Source: Nitriliruptoraceae bacterium (GTDB taxonomy: Bacteria; Actinomycetota; Nitriliruptoria; Nitriliruptorales; Nitriliruptoraceae). Taken from it: DNA of 6,563 nucleotides. The stretch lies in contig SKII01000115.1 of assembly GCA_007116505.1 (NCBI GenBank), forward strand, positions 1 to 6,563, given 5' to 3'. How positions within the stretch are numbered: the first letter of the stretch is position 1; every line of letters begins with the position of its first letter. Shown here one piece after another: positions 1-4,611 of the stretch. Both the position numbers and the translations under genes were made by a program. Under the pieces are notes generated by a model. The model made no database searches, was not told where the DNA came from, and saw only the letters and a list, made by a program, of their open reading frames with translations.

Positions 1-2
1 CA

Positions 3-29
3 GCGCCGGCAGCGGCCCTGCGCCGGCGT
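3..29. other. GC-rich hairpin at the left edge
   Basis: CGCCGGC (4-10) pairs perfectly with GCCGGCG (22-28), giving a 7-bp all-GC stem. G3-T29 could add a wobble pair, and the loop is 11 bases. No T-run follows, so it is not a canonical intrinsic terminator. It could be a U-less terminator of an upstream gene or a chance structure in GC-rich DNA. Confidence 0.3.
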
Positions 30-81
30 GCTCGGTGCGCCCGAAGGGGAGCGCCCGATCCGAACCCCGTGCTGGACCCCG

Positions 82-105
82 GTGCCCGTGCGCGGGCGAG
101 GGCAC
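82..105. other. Inverted repeat in the yajC leader
   Basis: GTGCCC (82-87) is the exact reverse complement of GGGCAC (100-105). Nested within it, GCCCG (84-88) can instead pair with CGGGC (93-97) around a 4-base loop, so two mutually exclusive hairpins are possible. The outer stem ends 13 bases before the yajC Shine-Dalgarno. There is no T-tract. A role in terminating the upstream gene or in leader folding is only inferred. Confidence 0.3.
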
Positions 106-118
106 GGCCGGACCGACC

Positions 119-123
119 GGAGG
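119..123 (+). promoter_or_regulatory. Ribosome-binding site deciding the yajC start
   Basis: GGAGG lies 7 bases before the GTG at 131. The ATG at 140 is in frame but 16 bases away, too far for this site. The upstream ATG at 35 has no comparable site and would add a low-complexity Pro/Gly/Arg leader. This makes GTG 131 the best start. Confidence 0.75.
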
Positions 124-130
124 ACCGCAG

Positions 131-478
131 GTGGACGGCATGACGCTCGGTGTGCTCCTCGCCCAGGAGGGTGGGGCGGAGGGGCTCGGTGGCCTGCTGC
201 TCCCGCTCGGCTTCCTGGTCATCCTGTACTTCCTGCTCATCCGTCCGCAGTCGAAGCGCCGCCGCGAGCTGGCCCGCCTGATCGCATCGGTCAAGGTGGG
301 GGACCTCGTCGCGACGCTCGGCGGCCTGCACGGTGCCGTCGTGGACCTCGATGCGGACATCGTCGACCTCGCCGTCACCGAGGACGTCGAGGGGAAGCCC
401 GACGTGGTGCTGCGCTTCGACCGGAACGCAGTCGCGCGCATCATCGAGTCGGCGGACGCGCCGGACACCGACGCCTGA
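131..478 (+). CDS. yajC: Preprotein translocase subunit YajC
   Basis: This encodes a 115-residue single-span membrane protein of the YajC family. YajC associates with SecD and SecF as an accessory subcomplex of the SecYEG translocon; it is not essential in E. coli. A short N-terminus is followed by one hydrophobic segment at about residues 20-37. Then comes the family hallmark RPQ (38-40) with a basic stretch (SKRRRE, 41-46) that should stay in the cytoplasm, and then the conserved GDLVATLGGLHGAVV region (57-71), a small cytoplasmic beta domain. The size fits the family (about 85-130 residues). The GTG start at 131 is chosen for its GGAGG site. The gene is followed directly by the HD hydrolase gene (stop and start share one base) and then by secD and secF, which supports the call. 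Confidence in function is high; the exact start is slightly less certain because ATG 140 is in frame. Confidence 0.93.
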   Translation: MDGMTLGVLLAQEGGAEGLGGLLLPLGFLVILYFLLIRPQSKRRRELARLIASVKVGDLVATLGGLHGAVVDLDADIVDLAVTEDVEGKPDVVLRFDRNAVARIIESADAPDTDA

Positions 479-1335
479 TGTCCCTCGGTCCGAGCAGCGA
501 CGAGCATCCGGAGGCGCCCGCGCCGACACGTCCGGAGGAGGCCTCGGCCATCGCGCCGGGGCCGCTCGGCGACGAGCAGGCCGAGCGGTCGCTGCTGCGC
601 GGGATCGACGCCAAGGCGGCCGTCGCGGAGGCGCAGCGCCTCGGCGCCCTGACCCGGCAGGCGACCGGATCCGACCCGTCGATCCTCGCGCAGCTGCAGC
701 AGGACGAGGTCGTCTCCGCCTTCATCCAGCTGTCCGACCAGTTTGTCGGCGCGATGGGCTTCACCGAGCACGGCTTCCGGCACGCCAACCTCGTCGGTCG
801 CATCGCGCACAACGTGCTGCGCCACCTCGGTGCAGAGCAGGAGCTGTGCGACCTCGCCGCGGTCTCGGGCTACCTGCACGACGTGGGCAACGTGGTCGCG
901 CGCACCAACCACGGCCTGTCCTCCGCCTGGGTCGCCTACGACGCGCTGAGGCGCCTCGAGGTCGACCCCTACCGCATCGGTCTCGTCCTGTCCGCAGTCG
1001 GGAACCACGAGGAGCAGCACGGATCGTCCATCGGGCCGATCGGCGCCGCCGTCATCCTCGCGGACAAGGCGGACGTGCACCGTTCCCGAGTCCGGCAGGG
1101 CGCCGACCCTGCGCTGGACATCCACGACCGGGTCAACGGCGCGGTCACGCGCTCCTTCCTCCGTGTCGACGCCGTGCGCTCCACGATCACCCTCGAGCTG
1201 GAGCTCGACACGGACCGCTCGACGGTCATCGAGTACTTCGAGATCTTCCTCGAGCGCATGATCATGTGCCGCCGCGCCGCCCGCACCCTCGGCTGCGAGT
1301 TCCGCATCACCGCCAACGACGTCCCGCTCGGATGA
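478..1335 (+). CDS. HD-superfamily metal-dependent phosphohydrolase, substrate unknown
   Basis: This encodes a predicted soluble 285-residue protein without a signal peptide or membrane segment. The first 35 or so residues are Pro/Glu/Ala-rich and probably disordered. The core shows the HD-superfamily metal ligands in order: H102 (FRHANLV), H134-D135 (GYLHDVGN) and D196 (ILADKADVHRSRVR). Extra histidines H145 (NHGLSSAW) and H177 (VGNHEE) resemble the second metal site of HD phosphodiesterases. A C-terminal region (about 225-285) has alternating acidic beta-strand residues (TLELELD) and an amphipathic helix. HD proteins hydrolyse phosphate esters of nucleotides or cyclic nucleotides, but nothing here identifies the substrate, and the GYP motif of c-di-GMP phosphodiesterases is absent. 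The ATG overlaps the yajC TGA by one base (TGATG) and has no clear Shine-Dalgarno, so translation probably depends on coupling to yajC. A gene of this type between yajC and secD is not part of the textbook sec operon. Confidence 0.85.
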   Translation: MSLGPSSDEHPEAPAPTRPEEASAIAPGPLGDEQAERSLLRGIDAKAAVAEAQRLGALTRQATGSDPSILAQLQQDEVVSAFIQLSDQFVGAMGFTEHGFRHANLVGRIAHNVLRHLGAEQELCDLAAVSGYLHDVGNVVARTNHGLSSAWVAYDALRRLEVDPYRIGLVLSAVGNHEEQHGSSIGPIGAAVILADKADVHRSRVRQGADPALDIHDRVNGAVTRSFLRVDAVRSTITLELELDTDRSTVIEYFEIFLERMIMCRRAARTLGCEFRITANDVPLG

Positions 1336-1369
1336 CATCCCTGCGACCGACCCTCCCCGGAGCACACCC

Positions 1370-2845
1370 GTGAAGCGCCGTCCCCTCGTCGTGAGCCTCG
1401 CCGCGATGGTCGTCCTGACCATCGCCGCCGGCTCCGTCCTCGCTGCCGGGCTCCGTCCCGTCCTCGGGCTCGACCTGCAGGGCGGCATCAGCGCCGTCTA
1501 CCAGCCGGTCCTCCCCGAGGGCGCGGAGGTCCCCGACGACCTCGCCGACATCATCGACGAGACCATCGAGATCATCCGCTCGCGCGTCGACGCGCTCGGC
1601 GTCGCGGAGCCCGACATCGCCCGGAGCGGCACCGACGTGATCGTGCAGCTGCCGGGTGCGACGGACGCGGAGCGGCTGCGCGAGCTCATCGGGCGCACGG
1701 CGCAGCTGCGCTTCCGTCCCGTGCTCGAGACGTTCCAGCCCGGGAGCGAGGCGTACGAGGAGACGGGTCTGGACTGCACCGTCCCCTCGATTGACCGTCC
1801 GGAGCTCGACGCCGACGAGGCGGGCTTCCTGTGCGGACCGACCGTGGAGTTCGGCGAGGGCGAGCAGCGCACGGTGATCCCCGGCGTCATCTACCTCGTG
1901 GGGCCCGCCGCGCTGAGCGGCGAGTCGATCCGTGACGCGTTCCCCGTCGAGCAGTCCGGCGGGTTCACGACGTCCGTCTCGTTCGATGCCGCGGGCAGCG
2001 CCGCGTTCGCTGCGATCACGTCCGACCTGGCATGCGAGCGCGACCTCGGTCGTCCGGGGCTGCTCGCGATCGTCCTCGACGGCGTCGTCGAGTCGGCGCC
2101 CTCGATGAACCCCGACGTGCGCTGCGGGGTCGGCCTGACCGACGGCGCCGTGATCACCTCCGGAGCGGCGGACCGCGAGGCGCAGCGTGAGGCCGCGACC
2201 GACCTCGCCCTCGTGCTCCGTACCGGTGCGCTGCCCATCAGCCTCGTGCCCTCCACGTTCGAGGAGGTCTCCGCGACCCTCGGCGAGGCGTCGCTGCGCG
2301 CGGGTCTGCTCGCGGGCGGACTCGGCCTGCTGCTCGTCGGCCTGTGGCTCATCGGCTTCTACCGCTGGCTCGGCATGGTGGCGCTGCTCGCCCTCGGCGT
2401 GTTCGGCGTGCTCGTGCTCGGACTGGTGACCCTCCTCGGCACGCTCGGGTTCGCGCTCACGCTCGCCGGCGTGGCGGGCCTCATCGTCGCCGTCGGCCTC
2501 ACGGCGGACTCGTCCATCCTGTTCTTCGAGCGCATGCGCGACGAGCTCGACCTCGGCAAGACCGTCCGCAGCGCGACGCTCAAGGCCTACACGTCCGCGT
2601 TCCGCACCAACCTGGCCGGCAACACGGTCACCTTCGCAGCCGCCGTCATCCTCTACGCGCTCGCCGTCGGTCCGGTCCGCGGCTTCGCGCTCATGCTCGG
2701 CATCGCGACGCTGCTCGACCTGCTCATCCTCGCCGGCTTCACCCGTCCCGTCGTGATGCTGATGGTCGCCTCGGGGTTCCTCGACCGGAGGAGGCTCGGC
2801 CTCGTCGAACGCGCGTCCGCGCAGCCCCAGGAGGTGCCGGCATGA
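1370..2845 (+). CDS. secD: Protein translocase subunit SecD
   Basis: SecD is an RND-type membrane protein that, with SecF, uses the proton motive force to pull exported polypeptides out of SecYEG on the outer face. The 491-residue product has TM1 at about 5-27, the conserved GLDLQGG motif (33-39), and a large extracytoplasmic P1 region (about 40-305) ending in the typical LRTGALPISL (283-292). Five more membrane segments follow (about 307-330, 332-356, 359-387, 413-433, 436-468). TM4 carries GLTADSSILFFERMRDEL; D380 aligns with the proton-relay aspartate D519 of E. coli SecD. The protein is shorter than E. coli SecD (615). All four cysteines (136, 155, 222, 252) lie in the extracytoplasmic region. 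The GTG start at 1370 has GGAG (1359-1362) 7 bases upstream. Its 3' end carries the secF ribosome-binding site and overlaps secF by 4 bases, so the two are probably made in matched amounts. Confidence 0.96.
   Translation: MKRRPLVVSLAAMVVLTIAAGSVLAAGLRPVLGLDLQGGISAVYQPVLPEGAEVPDDLADIIDETIEIIRSRVDALGVAEPDIARSGTDVIVQLPGATDAERLRELIGRTAQLRFRPVLETFQPGSEAYEETGLDCTVPSIDRPELDADEAGFLCGPTVEFGEGEQRTVIPGVIYLVGPAALSGESIRDAFPVEQSGGFTTSVSFDAAGSAAFAAITSDLACERDLGRPGLLAIVLDGVVESAPSMNPDVRCGVGLTDGAVITSGAADREAQREAATDLALVLRTGALPISLVPSTFEEVSATLGEASLRAGLLAGGLGLLLVGLWLIGFYRWLGMVALLALGVFGVLVLGLVTLLGTLGFALTLAGVAGLIVAVGLTADSSILFFERMRDELDLGKTVRSATLKAYTSAFRTNLAGNTVTFAAAVILYALAVGPVRGFALMLGIATLLDLLILAGFTRPVVMLMVASGFLDRRRLGLVERASAQPQEVPA
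2829..2835 (+). promoter_or_regulatory. Strong Shine-Dalgarno for secF inside the secD end
   Basis: AGGAGGT, a full match to the anti-Shine-Dalgarno consensus, lies within the last secD codons, 6 bases before the secF ATG at 2842. It fixes the SecF start even though the reading frame stays open far upstream. With the ATGA stop/start overlap it suggests coupled translation plus independent re-initiation. Confidence 0.8.
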
Positions 2846-3897
2846 GGCGCACGCCCAGGCTCACCATCGTCCCCAACGCGCGGCGCTGGTTCGTGATCTC
2901 CGCGCTGCTGATGCTGCTGTCGATCGGATCCATCCTCGGCAGGGGTGTCGAGCTGAGCCTCGACTTCGTCGGCGGCAGCTCGTTCCGGGTGGAGGGCATC
3001 GCGGCGGACGTGACGTCCGACGTGCTGCGCTCCGCGGCGGAGCGCGGCGGCGCGGCCGAGGCGGTCGCGCAGGTCAGCGGGTCGGGGGAGGAGCGCGCCG
3101 GGATCGTCCGTACGGAGTCGCTCGAGCCCGACGGCGCGGTCGCCCGCGCGGTGCGCGCCGCCCTCATCGAGGCGACCGGTGTGAGCGAGGTCCAGGAGAC
3201 CTTCGTCGGCCCGACGTGGGGGCAGCGCATCACGACCCAGTCCGTGCGCGCGCTCCTCGTGTTCCTCCTGGTGGTGACGCTGTACATCTCGCTCCGGCTC
3301 GACCGCAAGATGGCCGCGGTCGCGATCGCGGCCATGGTCCACGACGTGCTCCTGACCGTCGGCATCTACGCGCTCGTCGGCTTCACGTTCTCGCCCGCGA
3401 CGGTGATCGCGCTGCTCACCATCCTCGGGTACTCGCTCTACGACACCGTCGTCATCTTCGACCGCGTCAAGGACAACGCGCACACGCTCGGTGAGCCGGG
3501 CCGCCGTACGGTGCCCGAGCTCGTCAACGTGTCGCTCAACGAGGTCGTCTACCGCTCGCTGAACACGACGATCAGCTCGGTGCTGCCCGTCGGTGCGCTG
3601 CTCTTCATCGGAGGGTCCGTGCTCGGCGCGAACACCCTGCAGGACCTCGCGCTGGCGCTGTTCGTCGGGATGCTCGCGGGTGCGTACTCGTCGCTGTTCT
3701 TCGCGGGGCCGCTGTACGCCGTCTGGAAGGCGCGCGAGCCCGCCGAGCAGCGGCGCATCGCGAAGGCCGCGGCCCGCGACGCCGGTGCGTCCGACACGGA
3801 TGCGACCGCTGCGGTCGACGCCTCCTACGCTGGGCGAGCGCCGATCACGACCGACTACGTCCGCGGGACGGGCCGTCGGCGCCGGGGCCGCCGCTGA
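2842..3897 (+). CDS. secF: Protein translocase subunit SecF
   Basis: SecF is the partner of SecD in the proton-driven SecDF complex. The 351-residue product has TM1 (about 14-33), the DFVGG motif (41-45), an extracytoplasmic P4 region (about 46-133) ending in VGPTWG (122-127), and then five membrane segments (about 135-152, 157-179, 183-206, 240-262, 266-294). The second carries VHDVL (166-170). The conserved block LGYSLYDTVVIFDRVKDN (195-212) contains D201, which aligns with E. coli SecF D213. R238 (YRSLNTT) aligns with R247, so the proton-path residues are present. The C-terminal 55 or so residues are cytoplasmic: an Ala/Asp-rich linker and then a very basic end (RGTGRRRRGRR, 341-351). The ATG start at 2842 is fixed by AGGAGGT and the 4-base overlap with secD. 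The protein has no cysteines. Length is close to the family norm (about 310-440). Confidence 0.96.
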   Translation: MRRTPRLTIVPNARRWFVISALLMLLSIGSILGRGVELSLDFVGGSSFRVEGIAADVTSDVLRSAAERGGAAEAVAQVSGSGEERAGIVRTESLEPDGAVARAVRAALIEATGVSEVQETFVGPTWGQRITTQSVRALLVFLLVVTLYISLRLDRKMAAVAIAAMVHDVLLTVGIYALVGFTFSPATVIALLTILGYSLYDTVVIFDRVKDNAHTLGEPGRRTVPELVNVSLNEVVYRSLNTTISSVLPVGALLFIGGSVLGANTLQDLALALFVGMLAGAYSSLFFAGPLYAVWKAREPAEQRRIAKAAARDAGASDTDATAAVDASYAGRAPITTDYVRGTGRRRRGRR

Positions 3898-3917
3898 GAC
3901 GGGCGGACCCGACACGG

Positions 3918-3934
3918 GCGGCGCCCAGCGCCGC
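3918..3934. other. Hairpin between secF and the apt ribosome-binding site
   Basis: GCGGCG (3918-3923) pairs perfectly with CGCCGC (3929-3934) around the 5-base loop CCCAG. The stem ends 5 bases before the GGAGG of apt (3940-3944). No T-run follows, so a classical intrinsic terminator is unlikely. It may act as a 3' stabiliser of the sec mRNA or modulate apt translation; this is inference from position only. Confidence 0.35.
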
Positions 3935-3951
3935 GAGGGGGAGGACGAGCG

Positions 3952-4482
3952 ATGACGACGATCGACCGCGAGTTGCTCGGTGCGTGCATCCGCGACATCC
4001 CGGACTTCCCGAAGCCCGGCATCGTGTTCAAGGACGTCACGCCGCTCCTGGCCGACCCTGAGGCGTTCGCGCACGCGATCGAGGGCCTCTCGGCCGCGTA
4101 CTGCGACGAGGGTGTCGACAAGGTCGTCGGTATCGAGGCGCGCGGCTTCATCCTCGCCGCACCCGTCGCGCTCGCCTGCGGGGCCGGCTTCGTGCCCGCC
4201 CGCAAGGCCGGCAAGCTGCCCTCGTCACGTCAGGGAGTGGCCTACGACCTGGAGTACGGGACCGAGACCGTCGAGCTGCATGACGACGCGTTCGTCCCGG
4301 GCGACCGGGTGCTCATCGTCGACGACGTCCTCGCGACGGGAGGCACGGCGGCGGCGACCGTCGAGCTGGTCGAGCGTCTCGGCGGAGAGGTCGTGGGGCT
4401 CGCGTTCCTCATCGAGCTCGGCTTCCTCGGTGGCGCGGCCCGCCTCCCGGGCCGCCGCCACACGTCGCTCCTCACCTACTGA
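3952..4482 (+). CDS. apt: Adenine phosphoribosyltransferase
   Basis: This cytoplasmic purine-salvage enzyme converts adenine plus PRPP to AMP plus pyrophosphate. The 176-residue product is close to the E. coli enzyme (183). Type I phosphoribosyltransferase features are visible in order: PDFPKPGIVFKDVTPLL (17-33), GIEARGF (60-66), the RKAGKLP loop (84-90), EYGTETVELH (101-110), and the PRPP-binding signature VLIVDDVLATGGT (120-132) with the two adjacent aspartates that bind ribose. The C-terminal hood-like LIELGFLGGAARLPGR is also typical. The ATG start at 3952 has GGAGG (3940-3944) 7 bases upstream within a purine-rich run. It sits 54 bases after secF and 129 bases before rel. The apt-rel pairing is widely conserved in Gram-positive bacteria and links purine salvage to (p)ppGpp metabolism by location. 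No anomaly is seen in the active-site motifs. Confidence 0.96.
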   Translation: MTTIDRELLGACIRDIPDFPKPGIVFKDVTPLLADPEAFAHAIEGLSAAYCDEGVDKVVGIEARGFILAAPVALACGAGFVPARKAGKLPSSRQGVAYDLEYGTETVELHDDAFVPGDRVLIVDDVLATGGTAAATVELVERLGGEVVGLAFLIELGFLGGAARLPGRRHTSLLTY

Positions 4483-4521
4483 GCTGCGCCGTCCGCGGAA
4501 CCGCCCTCCCGACGCTCCCCA

Positions 4522-4541
4522 GCGGCCCGTCGCGGCCCGTC
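4522..4541. repeat. Two tandem copies of a 10-base unit in the apt-rel gap
   Basis: GCGGCCCGTC occurs at 4522-4531 and again, identically and without a spacer, at 4532-4541. It lies about 40 bases upstream of a promoter-like element for rel. A spacing of 10 bases, one helical turn, would suit side-by-side protein binding, but a chance duplication in GC-rich DNA is equally possible. Confidence 0.45.
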
Positions 4542-4554
4542 CGGCGGTCCTCCT

Positions 4555-4586
4555 GGGAACCCCGTCGCAGCTCCCGTCGGTAGGCT
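4555..4586 (+). promoter_or_regulatory. Weak candidate promoter for rel
   Basis: TAGGCT (4581-4586) fits the loose actinobacterial -10 pattern TAnnnT and is one of few T/A-containing hexamers in the gap. It would place transcription start near 4593, about 20 bases before the rel ATG. No TTGACA-like -35 is present at the expected distance. GGGAAC at 4555-4560 resembles the -35 of ECF-type sigma factors, but the spacing to GTCGGT (15 bases) or GTAGGC (19 bases) does not match a standard ECF promoter cleanly. Rel may also simply be read through from apt. Confidence 0.25.
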
Positions 4587-4599
4587 CGCCGGGTCGGAC

Positions 4600-4604
4600 G
4601 GAGG
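4600..4604 (+). promoter_or_regulatory. Ribosome-binding site deciding the rel start
   Basis: GGAGG lies 7 bases before ATG 4612. An in-frame GTG at 4606 is only one base from the site and so is unlikely to be used. The later in-frame ATG at 4672 has no comparable site. Confidence 0.7.
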
Positions 4605-4611
4605 CGTGAGG

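Larger units (their letters stand above)
1..130. other. Left-edge stretch with no assignable gene; hairpins and the yajC leader
   Basis: No protein family is recognisable here in any frame. All three forward frames stay open through this stretch, which is expected by chance at this GC content, so the end of an upstream gene cannot be excluded. The frame beginning at base 3 ends at a TGA at 141-143 with an Arg/Ala/Pro-rich peptide that looks like non-coding translation. In other Actinomycetota the genes before yajC are often ruvC-ruvA-ruvB, but no RuvB-like C-terminus is visible. The stretch contains two GC-rich hairpins (listed separately) and ends in the yajC ribosome-binding site. I saw no convincing -10/-35 promoter pair. 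Confidence 0.5.

Noticed and set aside
28..477. Upstream in-frame extension of the HD hydrolase through the yajC region
   Set aside because: The extra 150 residues are Arg/Pro/Gly-rich out-of-frame translation of yajC. The yajC frame carries the real RPQ and GDLVATLGG motifs.
1193..1208. TCGAGCT-GG-AGCTCGA inverted repeat in the HD hydrolase gene
   Set aside because: It results from alternating Leu and Glu codons (CTC GAG CTG GAG CTC) in a coding beta-strand, so no separate function is needed.
1582..1595. A 14-base perfect palindrome (GCGCGTCGACGCGC) inside secD
   Set aside because: It encodes the ordinary SRVDALG stretch of SecD. Runs of GCG/CGC/GAC codons produce such palindromes by chance in high-GC genes.
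2344..2841. Upstream in-frame extension of SecF
   Set aside because: It is out-of-frame translation of the secD membrane region. The AGGAGGT site and ATGA overlap at 2842 fix the start.
2653..4074. A 473-codon open frame on the minus strand, opposite secD, secF and apt
   Set aside because: The composition is Arg/Asp/Glu-biased with no family motifs, and it is antisense to three well-supported genes.
4495..4504. GCGG-AA-CCGC inverted repeat just after apt as a terminator
   Set aside because: The loop of two bases is too short, the stem is only 4 bp and no T-run follows.
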